A stretch of DNA of 64,000 nt from Rhodococcus sp. OK519 (GCF_003051005.1 NZ_QAOW01000003.1:310001-374000); one strand, 5' to 3'. Positions 17,104-26,471 are shown, counted from the first letter of the stretch. Notes: a model not told the origin generated them from the sequence alone. Program-made: numbers and translations.

Positions 17104-18225
17104 ATGGACTTCACCCTCACCGAAGCCCAGCAGGACCTCGCGGGTCTCACGGGCGGCATCGTCACCGACATCGTCACCAACGAGCGTCTACGCGAACTCG
17201 ACTCCGCCGAGGACCGCTTCGATCGCAAGCTCTGGGACGCCCTCGCAACCTCCGGGGTGCTCAGCGCCGCACTGCCCGAGTCCGTCGGCGGCGACGGATT
17301 CGGCGTTCTCGAGCAGGCCAGCATCCTGATCGAACTGGGCCGCGGCGTCGCCCCCGTCCCCTACCTGTCGTCGATCGTCATGGCGGCCGGCGCGATCGCC
17401 GAGTTCGGCTCGGACGCACAGTGTTCGGAGTGGGCCGCCCCGGCCGGCGCCGGCTCCAAGATCCTTGCCGTCGCGCTCGCGGAAGAACTCAACGACAACC
17501 CGGCAGCGCCCGTGACCCGCGCCGAGAAGACGGCCGACGGCTGGACGCTGCGCGGCACCAAGATCGTCGTCGACGGTGCGCCGATCGCCGACCTGTTCCT
17601 TGTTCCGGCCGCCACCGACAACGGCACCGTGGTGTTCCTGGTCGAGGCCGGTGACGCCGGCGTCGCCGTGGCCCGCCAGCAGACGACGGACTTCGGGAGC
17701 ACCGGCATCGTCGAGTTCGCCGACGTCCGCCTGGACGACGACCGCGTACTCGGCAGCGTCGAGCACGGCGCGGCGATCGTCGACTGGATCGTCGACCGCG
17801 GCTCCGTCGGCTCGAGCGCCTTCCAGTTCGGCGTGCTCGACCAGGCACTGAAGATGACCGCCGACTACGCCCGCGAGCGCGTGCAGTTCGACCGACCGAT
17901 CGGCAGCTTCCAGGCCGTCGCGCAGCGCCTCGCCGACGCGTACATCGACGTCAAGGGGGTGCGCCTGACGCTGTGGCAGGCGGCGTTCCGTCTGGCCGAG
18001 GGCCTGCCGATCGAGGGCGAGATCGAGACTGCGAAGTTCTGGGCGGCAGACGCGGGGCACCGCGTCGCGCACACCGTCGTGCACGTGCACGGCGGCGTCG
18101 GACTCGACGAGGATCACCCGACGCACCGGTACTTCCTCGCGGCCAAGCGTCAGGAGTTTCTACTCGGTTCGGCCACCGACCAGCTTCGCCGCCTGGGCGC
18201 GGAACTGGCCGCGACGCCCGCGTAA
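17104..18225 (+). CDS. fadE27: Acyl-CoA dehydrogenase FadE27 (ChsE5), sterol side-chain
   Basis: The 373-residue acyl-CoA dehydrogenase partner begins MDFTLTEAQQDLAGLTGG. It shows the fold's C-terminal RVQFDRPIGSFQAVAQRLAD segment and the VHVHGGVGLDEDHP motif. Half of the flavin-binding sequences typical of a full homotetrameric enzyme are weak. This is expected, because heteromeric steroid dehydrogenases share two FAD sites between the pair. It is the second gene of the fadE26-fadE27-fadD17 operon; AAAGGA and CAGGGA lie upstream of the ATG. Confidence 0.92.
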   Translation: MDFTLTEAQQDLAGLTGGIVTDIVTNERLRELDSAEDRFDRKLWDALATSGVLSAALPESVGGDGFGVLEQASILIELGRGVAPVPYLSSIVMAAGAIAEFGSDAQCSEWAAPAGAGSKILAVALAEELNDNPAAPVTRAEKTADGWTLRGTKIVVDGAPIADLFLVPAATDNGTVVFLVEAGDAGVAVARQQTTDFGSTGIVEFADVRLDDDRVLGSVEHGAAIVDWIVDRGSVGSSAFQFGVLDQALKMTADYARERVQFDRPIGSFQAVAQRLADAYIDVKGVRLTLWQAAFRLAEGLPIEGEIETAKFWAADAGHRVAHTVVHVHGGVGLDEDHPTHRYFLAAKRQEFLLGSATDQLRRLGAELAATPA

Positions 18226-18300
18226 CCGGCACGCGCGCAGGCAGTCCCACACAGTGAAATGAGAGAGCATGACGGGCGTCACACGGGCCATGATGTGGGC

Positions 18301-19932
18301 ATGACAGTGACTCCCACCGTCGCGGATCTGCTCACGCGGCTTCGCGACGTCGATACGCACGGAATCCGATTCGAGGATACGTACATTCCGTGGACTGACC
18401 ACGTCCACGGAATGTACGACCGTGCTGCCGCTCTCGATGCACTGCTCGATCCCGCTCGGCCCCGCCACTTCGGCGTGCTGATGGACAACATCCCCGAATT
18501 CTCGTCGCTTCTGGGCGCCGCTGCCTTCTCCGGCGCAGTGATCGCCGGGCTCAACACGACGCGCCGCGGCGAGGCGCTCGCCCGCGACATCGCCCTGTCC
18601 GACTGCCAGGTGGTCTTCACCGAGAACACCCAGGCTCACTTGCTCGACGGGTTGGATCTCGCCGGTGTACGGGTGATCAACGTGGACTCCCCCGAGTGGC
18701 CCGAATTGTTGGCGCCGTTCTCCGGCAGCCCGGCGATCCCGCCCACCGCGAAGCTCGACGATCTCCTCATGCTCATCTTCACCTCCGGCACCAGTGGCGA
18801 TCCGAAGGCCGTGCGCTGCACGCACTTCAAGATCGCCGACCCGGGCGTGATGCTCGCGGATCGCTTCGGCCTCGGGGCCGACGACGTCGTCTACATGTCG
18901 ATGCCGATGTTCCACTCCAACGCCATGATGGCCGCGTGGTCGGTCGCGTTGCATGCCCGCGCCGGGATCGCGATGCGACGCAAGTTCTCCGCGTCGGGGT
19001 TCCTGCCCGACGTGCGCCGCTACGGCGTCACGTACGCCAACTACGTCGGCAAGCCGCTGTCCTTCATCCTGGCCACGCCGGAACTCACGAACGACGCCGA
19101 CAACACCCTGAAGATCATGTACGGCAACGAGGGTTCCGCACCGGTGGTGCGGGAGTTCGCCCGCCGGTTCGATACCCGGGTGATCGACGGTTTCGGCTCC
19201 ACGGAGGGCGGCGTGTCCATCTCCGCGCATCCCGACTCCCCCGCCGGCGCACTCGGAATGCTGCCTGCCACCGTCGAGATCCGGAATCCCGACACCGGAA
19301 CCGTCTGCCCTCCTGCAGAGTTCGACACGAACGGCCGACTCGTCAACGCCGAGGAGGCGACCGGCGAGATGGTCAACGTGACGGGGGCCGGAGCGTTCGC
19401 GGGCTACTACAAGAACGCCGAAGCCGACGCCGAGCGCCTGCGCGACGGCATGTACTGGAGCGGCGACCAGGCCTACCGGGACGCCGACGGCTTCGTGTAC
19501 TTCGCTGGACGCAGCTCGGGCTGGCTGCGGGTCGACGGCGAGAACCTCGGCGCCGCACCGATCGAACGCATCCTGCTTCGATACCCGGGCTTCGCACAGG
19601 TATCGGTGTACGGCGTGCCGGACCGCGAGGTCGGCGATCGAGTGATGGCGGCGATCATCCCGACCGGCGACGTCGACGACTTCGACCCGTCGGCGTTCGC
19701 CCGCTTCCTCGACGAGCAGCCCGACCTCGGCCCGAAGCAGCGGCCCACACTTGTGCGCGTGTGTGAGGAGTTCCCGCGGACCGCGACGTTCAAGGTCGTG
19801 ACCCGCACACTCAGCGCGGAACGCTGGCACTGCACCGACCCGGTGTGGGTGCGCGATCGCGGACAGGACGAGTTCGAGCTGCTGACAACGGAACTCGCAC
19901 TCACTCTGGAGCGCCAGACCGCAGACGCCTGA
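18301..19932 (+). CDS. fadD17: Steroid side-chain acyl-CoA synthetase FadD17
   Basis: The 543-residue ANL-superfamily ligase has the adenylate-forming P-loop FTSGTSGDPKA at 160-170, YGNEG and GFGSTEGG in the middle, and GDQAYRDADGFVYFAGR plus WLRVDGENL in the hinge region. Homologues (Rv3506) form CoA thioesters of steroids with short (C5) side chains. ATG at 18301 gives the family N-terminus MTVTPTVADLLTRL; an in-frame upstream extension has no good ribosome site. A 15-bp inverted repeat lies inside codons 27-39. It ends the operon before a terminator. Confidence 0.92.
   Translation: MTVTPTVADLLTRLRDVDTHGIRFEDTYIPWTDHVHGMYDRAAALDALLDPARPRHFGVLMDNIPEFSSLLGAAAFSGAVIAGLNTTRRGEALARDIALSDCQVVFTENTQAHLLDGLDLAGVRVINVDSPEWPELLAPFSGSPAIPPTAKLDDLLMLIFTSGTSGDPKAVRCTHFKIADPGVMLADRFGLGADDVVYMSMPMFHSNAMMAAWSVALHARAGIAMRRKFSASGFLPDVRRYGVTYANYVGKPLSFILATPELTNDADNTLKIMYGNEGSAPVVREFARRFDTRVIDGFGSTEGGVSISAHPDSPAGALGMLPATVEIRNPDTGTVCPPAEFDTNGRLVNAEEATGEMVNVTGAGAFAGYYKNAEADAERLRDGMYWSGDQAYRDADGFVYFAGRSSGWLRVDGENLGAAPIERILLRYPGFAQVSVYGVPDREVGDRVMAAIIPTGDVDDFDPSAFARFLDEQPDLGPKQRPTLVRVCEEFPRTATFKVVTRTLSAERWHCTDPVWVRDRGQDEFELLTTELALTLERQTADA
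18381..18417. repeat. Intragenic inverted repeat in fadD17
   Basis: GTACATTCCGTGGAC (18381-18395) and its exact complement (18403-18417) flank a 7-base spacer. The repeat lies 80 to 116 bases into the fadD17 coding sequence. In RNA it would form a strong 15-bp hairpin. Role unknown. Confidence 0.85.
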
Positions 19933-19940
19933 CGAACGAG

Positions 19941-19975
19941 AACAGCGCCCTGGAACCATGTTCCGGGGCGCTGTT
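19941..19975. terminator. Bidirectional terminator between fadD17 and the NPD-type flavoprotein gene
   Basis: A 15-bp stem with one G-T pair (19941-19955 with 19961-19975) and a 5-base loop lies between convergent stops at 19932 and 19988. Confidence 0.8.
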
Positions 19976-19987
19976 CGTTCTACAGGG

Positions 19988-21103
19988 TCAGCCCTTGAAA
20001 CCGTCGAGACGGGATACCGTCGACTCGTATCCCTCGACGAGCTCGGCCATGATCTCGGCGACCGGGCGGATCTCGTTCATCCGGCCGACGATCTGACCGA
20101 CCGGCATCGCGACGACCTCGGGATCGTCTCCCGCCGAGATGCGCTGATGCGCCTCGCTGACGAGAATGTTCTGCAGTGGCATCGGAAGCGGCTCGGGCGC
20201 ATCCGGCTTGGCCCAGGCGTCGGTCCACTTGGTCTTGAGCAGACGCGCCGGCTTGCCGGAGTAGATCCGTGAGCGGACCGTGTCGGCGGACGTCGCCGCG
20301 AGCAGGGCGCGCTGGATCGACGACGGGCCGTCGGCCGCGCTGCCGAGCTTGTACTCGCTCGTGGTGAGCCAGTACGAACCCATCCAGACGCCGGAGGCGC
20401 CGAGAGCGAGGGCCGCCGCGACCTGACGGCCGCTGCCGATACCGCCCGCGGCGAGCACGCCCGCCGAATCACCGATCGCGTCGACGATCTCGGGGACGAG
20501 CACCATCGAGGCGATCTCACCGGTGTGCCCACCGGCCTCGTAGCCCTGCGCGATCACGATGTCGACACCGTTCTCCACGTGGCTGCGCGCGTGGTCCACG
20601 GCGCCCGCGAGGGCGGCCACCGGGACACCCTTCTCGTGCGCGAGATCGATGACGTCCTTCGGCGGCGAGCCGAGAGCATTGGCGATCAGCGCGATTCGAT
20701 GGTTCAGCGCGACATCGACGTGCGACCGGGCCACCGAATGCAGCCAGCCGAGGACGCCGGCGGCGTGCTCGACGTCATCGGACAGCGGCGGCACGCCCAG
20801 CTCGTCGAGCGTGCGGTTGACGAACGCGCGGTGCTCGGCCGGGATGAGCTTGTCGAGGTCCACGGCGGCGCCCTCGGTGGGGATCTTCGCGGGCATCACG
20901 ATGTCGACGCCGTACGGCTTGCCGTCGGTGTTCTCGTCCATCCACGTGAGCGTGGCCTCGAGCTCGTCCGGGTCGTTGAACCGCACGCACCCGAGCACGC
21001 CCAGACCGCCGGCGCGGCTGATCGCCGCCGCGACGTGCTCCGACGGGGTGAACCCGAAGATCGGGTACTGGATGCCGAACTTCTCGGCGAGATCGGTATG
21101 CAT
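19988..21103 (-). CDS. Nitronate monooxygenase / 2-nitropropane dioxygenase family flavoprotein
   Basis: The 371-residue TIM-barrel FMN enzyme opens MHTDLAEKFGIQYPIFGF. It has the IAQGYEAGGHTGE motif, with the family histidine, and LAAGGIGSGRQVAAALALGASGVWMGS for FMN phosphate binding. The start ATG shares a base with the fadD19 stop (TGATG), so the two are coupled. The family includes nitronate oxidases but also enoyl reductases such as IpdC, encoded at 40.5 kb in this window. Given its operon, a redox step on a steroid CoA ester is as likely as nitronate oxidation. I do not recall a counterpart here in M. tuberculosis. Confidence 0.85.
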   Translation of the reverse strand: MHTDLAEKFGIQYPIFGFTPSEHVAAAISRAGGLGVLGCVRFNDPDELEATLTWMDENTDGKPYGVDIVMPAKIPTEGAAVDLDKLIPAEHRAFVNRTLDELGVPPLSDDVEHAAGVLGWLHSVARSHVDVALNHRIALIANALGSPPKDVIDLAHEKGVPVAALAGAVDHARSHVENGVDIVIAQGYEAGGHTGEIASMVLVPEIVDAIGDSAGVLAAGGIGSGRQVAAALALGASGVWMGSYWLTTSEYKLGSAADGPSSIQRALLAATSADTVRSRIYSGKPARLLKTKWTDAWAKPDAPEPLPMPLQNILVSEAHQRISAGDDPEVVAMPVGQIVGRMNEIRPVAEIMAELVEGYESTVSRLDGFKG

Positions 21104-22752
21104 CAAGCGTCCTTGCCGTTGGTGAGGTGATCGTCGGCCTCGCGCGACTGGGTCTGCGCGGTGGCCCACTTGTAATCGGGTTTGCCTGCCGGAGAGCGCT
21201 TGATCTCGTCGACGAGCCACAGGCTGCGCGGCACCTTGTAGCCGGCGATCTCCTTGCGGGCGGCGTCGACGATGTCGTTCAGGCTCGGACGGGTGCCGGG
21301 ACGCGGCGCGACGACCGCGGCGACGCGGTTACCCCAGCGCTCGTCCGGGACACCGACGACGAGGACGTCGAACACGTCGGGGTGCGTCTTGACTGCGCCC
21401 TCGACCTCTTCGGGGTAGATCTTCTCGCCACCGCTGTTGATCGAGACGGATCCGCGGCCGAGCATCGTGACGGTGCCGTCCTCCTCGACCGTGGCGTAGT
21501 CGCCCGGGATCGAGTAGCGAATCCCGTTGAGGGTCTTGAACGTCGCCTTCGTCTTCTCCTCGTCCTTGTAGTAGCCGACCGGGATGTGTCCGCTGCGGGC
21601 GATGAGGCCGACCTGCCCGGAGCCCGGGGTGACCGGGATGCCGTCGTCGTCGATGACAACGGTGGCGGCGTCGATCTTCACGCGCGGTCCACCGGTGTGC
21701 TCGAAGCCCTTGGTGATGGTCGCCAGGCCGCCGAAGCCGGTTTCGGACGATCCGATCGAGTCGGTGAGCAGACGGTTCGGCAGCAGGTCGAGGAACTGCT
21801 CCTTGAGCGCCGGCGAGAACAGGGCAGCACTGCTGGCGATCACGTACAGCGACGAAAGGTCGTACGGCTCACCGGTCTCCGGGTTGCCCGCGATCAGTGC
21901 GTCGATCATGGGTCGCGCCATCGCGTCACCGGTGATGAAGATGAGATTGATCTTGTGGCGGTCGATGACCTGCCACACTTCATGGCCGTCGAACTCGGGA
22001 TGCATGACGAGCGTGCCACCGCCGAACAGGCTGTGGAACACCGCCGACTGCGAACCGCCGTGGATCATCGGAGGAATCGGGAAGCGAACCATCGGGGGAT
22101 GCGCGGCGCCGAGTTTCGCCAGCTCCCACTCGTCCTCCAGGTATTCGCCGGTGACGAAATTGACGCCGCCGCCGAGTACGCGCCACCAGTCCTCGTGCCG
22201 CCACATGACGCCCTTGGGCATTCCCGTGGTGCCGCCGGTGTAGAGGATGAAGATGTCGTCGGGGCTGCGCTCACCGAAGTTGCGTTCGGGCGAGCCCTGC
22301 GACAGCGCGTTCTCGAATTCGACACCGCCGTACGCCGAGTAGTCGAGATCCGTTCCGTCCTCGACGACGATCGCGGTCTTGACCTGAGGGGTGTTGGGGA
22401 GGACGCCTGCAACCTTGTCGCTGTATCGGCGCTCGTGGACGAGCGCGACCATGTCCGAGTTCTCGAAAATGTACTGTAACTCGTTCTCGACATACCGGTA
22501 GTTGACGTTGACCATGATGGCGCGGGCCTTGAAGATGGCTACCATCGACACGATCGCCTCGATGGTGTTCCGGCTGTAGATGCCCACCTTGTCGCCCGGT
22601 GCGACGCCCTGATCCCGCAGGTAGTTGGCCAGACGGTTGGCCTTCTCCTCGAGTTGCGCGAACGTGATCTCGCGGTCGGCGTCCACCAGTGCGAGGCGAT
22701 CCGGGTTGAGGTCGATCGAGTGCTCTACAAGGTCTGCAATATTAATGGCCAC
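21103..22752 (-). CDS. fadD19: Steroid-CoA ligase FadD19
   Basis: The 549-residue ANL ligase carries LYTGGTTGMPKGV as P-loop, GSSETGFGG, and IPGDYATVEEDGTVTMLGRG and SINSGGEKIYPEEVE in the hinge and C-domain. FadD19 activates the C8 steroid side chain (cholestenoate-type acids) and in Rhodococcus is needed for C24-branched sterols. The likely start is GTG at 22752 (VAINIADLVEHSI), matching the family N-terminus. There is no Shine-Dalgarno sequence, and the KstR box lies only 10 bp upstream, so the message may be leaderless. Confidence 0.94.
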   Translation of the reverse strand: MAINIADLVEHSIDLNPDRLALVDADREITFAQLEEKANRLANYLRDQGVAPGDKVGIYSRNTIEAIVSMVAIFKARAIMVNVNYRYVENELQYIFENSDMVALVHERRYSDKVAGVLPNTPQVKTAIVVEDGTDLDYSAYGGVEFENALSQGSPERNFGERSPDDIFILYTGGTTGMPKGVMWRHEDWWRVLGGGVNFVTGEYLEDEWELAKLGAAHPPMVRFPIPPMIHGGSQSAVFHSLFGGGTLVMHPEFDGHEVWQVIDRHKINLIFITGDAMARPMIDALIAGNPETGEPYDLSSLYVIASSAALFSPALKEQFLDLLPNRLLTDSIGSSETGFGGLATITKGFEHTGGPRVKIDAATVVIDDDGIPVTPGSGQVGLIARSGHIPVGYYKDEEKTKATFKTLNGIRYSIPGDYATVEEDGTVTMLGRGSVSINSGGEKIYPEEVEGAVKTHPDVFDVLVVGVPDERWGNRVAAVVAPRPGTRPSLNDIVDAARKEIAGYKVPRSLWLVDEIKRSPAGKPDYKWATAQTQSREADDHLTNGKDA

Positions 22753-22762
22753 GTCAACAAAG

Positions 22763-22776
22763 TAGAACGTGTTACT
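22763..22776. promoter_or_regulatory. KstR-like operator between fadD19 and echA19
   Basis: TAGAACGTGTTACT keeps AACnnGTT and the first T, with the last base T instead of A. It lies in the 79-bp divergent gap, 10 bp from fadD19 and 55 bp from echA19, and could control both. Confidence 0.78.
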
Positions 22777-22831
22777 GTCGCTGACAAGACCCAATTAGAG
22801 ACTCAGCTCACACGTATATCAGGAGTAATCA

Positions 22832-23653
22832 GTGTCCACCGAAACCACGGAAAATACAGATGTTTCGGCAAAAACGCCCCACTGCCTCGTCGAGAAGCGT
22901 GGCCACGTCCTCATCGTGACCATGAATCGCCCCGAGGCCCGCAATGCACTCTCGGGCGAGATGATGGCGATCATGGTGGACGCCTGGGACCAGATCGACT
23001 CCGATCCCGACATTCGGGTCGCGATCCTCACGGGCGCCGGTGGCACGTTCTGCGCCGGAATGGATCTCAAGGAGATGAACCGCAACGCACCCGGCGACAA
23101 GTTCACGGGAGGCATGGACGTGACCCGTCTGCCGGCACTGCTCAAGGGCCGCCGCCTCACCAAGCCGCTCATCGCCGCGGTCGAGGGTCCCGCCATCGCG
23201 GGCGGCACCGAGATCCTGCAGGGCACCGACATTCGCGTCGCGGGCCAGAGCGCCCGCTTCGGCGTGTCCGAAGCGCGACTCGGCCTGTTCCCTCTCGGCG
23301 GTTCCGCGGTCCGCCTGGTCCGCCAGATGCCCTACACGCTGGCCGCGGAGATCCTGCTCACCGGCCGGACGGTCCCCGCACCCGAGGCCAAGGAATTGGG
23401 CCTGATCGGCCACGTGGTCCCCGACGGCCAGGCGCTGGACAAGGCGCTCGAAATCGCCGAGCAGATCGCCGCCAACGGCCCCATCGCGGTACAGGCGATC
23501 CTCAAGACCATCCGCGTCACCGAGGGCATGCACGAAGAGGACGCCTTCAAGCTCGAGGCCGAGATCGGCGCCGCGGTGTTCAAGAGCAACGACGCCAAGG
23601 AGGGCCCGCGCTCGTTCGCCGAGAAGCGCGCCCCCAAGTTCACCGGCAGTTAG
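22832..23653 (+). CDS. echA19: Enoyl-CoA hydratase EchA19, sterol side-chain
   Basis: The 273-residue crotonase has oxyanion-hole segments ALSGEM and [11 protein letters not shown]. Glutamates stand at both catalytic positions ([10 protein letters not shown] and [12 protein letters not shown]), so hydratase activity is expected. Homologue Rv3516 hydrates the C22-C23 or C24-C25 enoyl-CoA of the steroid side chain. The start is GTG at 22832, with AGGAG seven bases upstream. It is divergent from fadD19 and followed by a strong terminator, so it is probably monocistronic. Confidence 0.93.
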   Translation: MSTETTENTDVSAKTPHCLVEKRGHVLIVTMNRPEARNALSGEMMAIMVDAWDQIDSDPDIRVAILTGAGGTFCAGMDLKEMNRNAPGDKFTGGMDVTRLPALLKGRRLTKPLIAAVEGPAIAGGTEILQGTDIRVAGQSARFGVSEARLGLFPLGGSAVRLVRQMPYTLAAEILLTGRTVPAPEAKELGLIGHVVPDGQALDKALEIAEQIAANGPIAVQAILKTIRVTEGMHEEDAFKLEAEIGAAVFKSNDAKEGPRSFAEKRAPKFTGS

Positions 23654-23665
23654 CGCGACGCTTCC

Positions 23666-23716
23666 AGCCGAAGGGTCCCTTCACCCGCTCCGAGCGAGTG
23701 AAGGGACCCTTCGGCT
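23666..23716 (+). terminator. Strong terminator after echA19
   Basis: A 19-bp perfect stem (23666-23684 with 23698-23716) has a loop that itself can pair CGCTC with GAGCG; TTTCGG follows. Its AAGGGTCCCTTC core recurs in the hairpin at 41614-41656. Confidence 0.88.
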
Positions 23717-23786
23717 TTCGGGGAACGCCACCGACGCCGCGTATCCTCGACGAACATTTACCGACGAACGACAGGTGAGAGCGCCG

Positions 23787-24410
23787 ATGGGCACTAGTGC
23801 GAACGAGGCATCCACGCCGGACTGGCTGCGCCTCGAGCCCCTCGAACTGACGCCGATCCTGTCTGCGGCACTCGATGCGTTCTACGAAAAGGGCTTCCAC
23901 GGGTCGTCGGTGCGCGATATCGCCCGCCGCGTCGGCGTCACGGTGCCCGCCCTCTACTACCACCACGAGAACAAGGAAGGACTTCTTGTCGCGCTGATCG
24001 AACTCGGCACCGGGGACGTCCTCGCGCGCGCCCGTTCCGCCGACGACGCGGGAGACGGCGACGCCTTCCGTCGCCTGACCAACGTCGTCTCCGCGATCGT
24101 CCTGCGAATGACGGATCGAGCCAGACTCTCGGCGATCGAGGGCGAGGCCCGCTACCTCACCTCCGAAAACTTCGAGCGATACCGCACGGTCCGCAAGGGT
24201 ATCGAGACCATCATGCTCGACATCGTGCGGGACGGAGCCGAGACGGGCGCGTTCGAGGTCGACGACCCCGCAGAGACCACACGGGCCATTCTGGGCATGT
24301 GTCAGGCCATTCCTCGCTGGTACCACGCCGAGGGCGAGCTCGGCCCGCAGGCCGTCGCGGCCAAGTACGCGGCGATCGCCGCGAAGATGGTCGCGGTCCT
24401 CCCCTCCTGA
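23787..24410 (+). CDS. TetR-family regulator heading a thiolase-SDR cassette
   Basis: The 207-residue regulator has a helix-turn-helix around residues 32-62 (GSSVRDIARRVGVTVPALYYHHENKE) and a TetR ligand domain. ATG at 23787 follows AGGTGAGA; a GTG 12 bases earlier is less well placed. It is neither KstR nor KstR2 by comparison with remembered sequences, though the YYHHENKEGLL motif resembles KstR2-like regulators of acyl-CoA genes. It precedes a thiolase gene by 79 bp on the same strand, so it probably controls the next two genes. Ligand unknown, perhaps an acyl-CoA. Confidence 0.85.
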   Translation: MGTSANEASTPDWLRLEPLELTPILSAALDAFYEKGFHGSSVRDIARRVGVTVPALYYHHENKEGLLVALIELGTGDVLARARSADDAGDGDAFRRLTNVVSAIVLRMTDRARLSAIEGEARYLTSENFERYRTVRKGIETIMLDIVRDGAETGAFEVDDPAETTRAILGMCQAIPRWYHAEGELGPQAVAAKYAAIAAKMVAVLPS

Positions 24411-24489
24411 GCCCGAACCATTGACCCCGACCGACCCAGCATGGTACCCACTTAGCGATCGATAAGTAAGCAACGTGAGGAGTGGGAGC

Positions 24490-25683
24490 ATGACCGAGGC
24501 AGTCATCGTCGACGCCGTTCGACTCGCGTCCGGAAAGGGCAAGCCCGGTGGCGCCCTGTCCGGAACCCACCCGGTGGAACTGCTCGCGCACGTGCTGCGC
24601 GCGATCGTCGAACGCAACGGCCTCGATCCCGTACGGGTCGACGACGTCATCGGCGGCTGCGTCCAGCAGGTCGGCGAGCAGGCGCTCAACATCTCGCGCA
24701 GCGCGCTGCTGTCGGCGGGCTTCCCCGAATCGGTCCCGGCGACGACGATCGACCGGCAGTGCGGATCGAGCCAGCAGGCCGCGCACTTCGCCGCGCAGGG
24801 CGTCATCGCCGGCGCCTACGACATCGTCATCGCATGCGGCGTCGAGTCGATGAGCCGCATCCCGATGGGCACCTCCCCCATCGGCCAGGATGCGTCCGGC
24901 CCGGGTATCGCCGCACGCTATCCGGAAGGGCTGGTCCACCAGGGCATCTCGGCGGAGCTGATCTCCGCGAAGTGGAAGCTCGACCGTGAGACACTCGACG
25001 CGTATGCCGCGCAGTCGCATCAGCGCGCAACGGCCGCCGCGGCGAGCGGTGCCTTCGACAACGAGATCGTGCCCATCGCGGTCACCGATGCCGACGGACG
25101 CCGGAACGAGCATCGCGTCGACGAAACGGTGCGTGGCACCACCAGAGCCGAAGGCCTGGCAGGCCTGCGGCCGTCGTTCCGGACCGACGAGTTCGCCGCC
25201 CGCTTCCCCGAGGCCCCGTGGCAGATCACGCCCGGCAACTCGTCGCCGCTCACGGACGGCGCGTCCGCCGTGCTCATCATGAGCAAGAAGGCCGCTGCCG
25301 AAACGAAGCTCACTCCGCGCGCTCGCTTCCACTCGTTCGCGGTGCTGGGCGACGACCCGCTGATGATGCTCACGGCGCCGATTCCCGCGACCCGCAGGGT
25401 GCTTGCCCGTGCCGGACTGTCCATCGACGACCTCGACGCGTACGAGGTGAACGAGGCCTTCGCGCCGGTGCCCCTGGCGTGGGCGCACGAACTGGGCGCC
25501 GACCCCGCCAAGCTCAACCCGCTCGGCGGCGCCATCGCCCTCGGCCACGCACTCGGCTCGTCCGGGACACGCCTGCTGACGACGCTCGTCAATCACCTCG
25601 AGGCGACCGGCGGCCGTTACGGTCTGCAGACCATGTGTGAAGGCGCGGGCATGGCCAACGCGACCATCATCGAACGACTCTGA
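24490..25683 (+). CDS. Acetyl-CoA acyltransferase (thiolase), degradative type
   Basis: The 397-residue thiolase has nucleophile Cys91 (DRQCGSSQQ), [11 protein letters not shown], His353 (GHALG) and Cys383 ([11 protein letters not shown]). All catalytic residues are in place, so it should cleave a 3-ketoacyl-CoA. ATG at 24490 follows GAGGAGTGGGAG. It resembles FadA5 and FadA6 of this window but is a third paralogue. With the following dehydrogenase it makes a two-enzyme beta-oxidation unit; the substrate is not evident, and a propionyl-CoA-releasing sterol side-chain step is one possibility. Confidence 0.9.
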   Translation: MTEAVIVDAVRLASGKGKPGGALSGTHPVELLAHVLRAIVERNGLDPVRVDDVIGGCVQQVGEQALNISRSALLSAGFPESVPATTIDRQCGSSQQAAHFAAQGVIAGAYDIVIACGVESMSRIPMGTSPIGQDASGPGIAARYPEGLVHQGISAELISAKWKLDRETLDAYAAQSHQRATAAAASGAFDNEIVPIAVTDADGRRNEHRVDETVRGTTRAEGLAGLRPSFRTDEFAARFPEAPWQITPGNSSPLTDGASAVLIMSKKAAAETKLTPRARFHSFAVLGDDPLMMLTAPIPATRRVLARAGLSIDDLDAYEVNEAFAPVPLAWAHELGADPAKLNPLGGAIALGHALGSSGTRLLTTLVNHLEATGGRYGLQTMCEGAGMANATIIERL

Positions 25684-25709
25684 ACGCAAGCACAATCGGA
25701 AGGAACCAC

Positions 25710-26471
25710 ATGATCGTCAATGACAGCGTCGCCCTCGTCACGGGCGGCGCGTCCGGTCTCGGACTCGCCACCGTCAAGGCACTCCACGACCAGGGCGCCA
25801 GCGTCGTCATCCTCGACCTGCCGTCGTCCAACGGCGAGGTCATCGCGAAGGAACTCGGCGACCGCGTGCGCTTCGCCGCCGGTGACGTCACCGACGAGGC
25901 ATCCGTCGTCGCCGCTCTGGATCTCGCGGAATCCCTCGGGCCGCTGCGGGTCACGGTCAACTGCGCCGGTATCGGCAACGCCATCAAGACCGTCGGCAAG
26001 CAGGGTGCGTTCCCGCTCGCCGAGTTCAACCGCGTCATCAACATCAACCTCGTCGGCACTTTCAACGTGCTCCGCCTCGCGGCCGAGCGCATCGCGAAGA
26101 CCGACCCGATCGACGGCGAGCGCGGCGTCATCATCAACACCGCATCCGTCGCCGCGTTCGACGGCCAGGTCGGCCAGGCGGCGTACTCCGCGTCCAAGGG
26201 CGGCGTCGTCGGCATGACGCTGCCGATCGCGCGCGACCTCGCGTCGCTGCTGATCCGCGTCGTCACGATCGCGCCGGGACTGTTCAAGACCCCGTTGCTC
26301 GCAGGGCTGCCGGAGGCCGCACAGGCCTCGCTGGGCCAGCAGGTTCCGCATCCATCCCGCCTGGGTGATCCCGCCGAGTACGGTTCGCTCGCCGCACATA
26401 TCGTCTCGAACCCGATGCTCAACGGCGAGGTGATCCGCCTCGACGGCGCAATCCGCATGGCGCCGCGCTGA
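25710..26471 (+). CDS. Short-chain dehydrogenase, 3-hydroxyacyl-CoA dehydrogenase type II (HSD10-like)
   Basis: The 253-residue SDR opens [20 protein letters not shown] with the TGxxxGxG cofactor motif. It has NCAG, a catalytic serine in the [14 protein letters not shown] segment, and YSASK. The segment [25 protein letters not shown] and the [12 protein letters not shown] tail are typical of the type II hydroxyacyl-CoA dehydrogenase family, which also oxidises hydroxysteroids. It lies 26 bp after the thiolase with GGAAGGAACC upstream, so both enzymes likely act in sequence: hydroxyl to ketone, then thiolysis. Confidence 0.9.
   Translation: MIVNDSVALVTGGASGLGLATVKALHDQGASVVILDLPSSNGEVIAKELGDRVRFAAGDVTDEASVVAALDLAESLGPLRVTVNCAGIGNAIKTVGKQGAFPLAEFNRVININLVGTFNVLRLAAERIAKTDPIDGERGVIINTASVAAFDGQVGQAAYSASKGGVVGMTLPIARDLASLLIRVVTIAPGLFKTPLLAGLPEAAQASLGQQVPHPSRLGDPAEYGSLAAHIVSNPMLNGEVIRLDGAIRMAPR

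Noticed and set aside
15750-17324. 524-codon minus-strand frame opposite fadE26
   Set aside because: No family motifs or ribosome site; fadE26 and the start of fadE27 are certain on the plus strand.
18160-19959. 599-codon minus-strand frame opposite fadD17
   Set aside because: Low-complexity, Arg/Val/Asp-rich translation typical of an antisense frame; fadD17 is well supported.
21127-22479. 450-codon plus-strand frame opposite fadD19
   Set aside because: Antisense shadow; translation lacks any recognisable domain and fadD19 covers the region.
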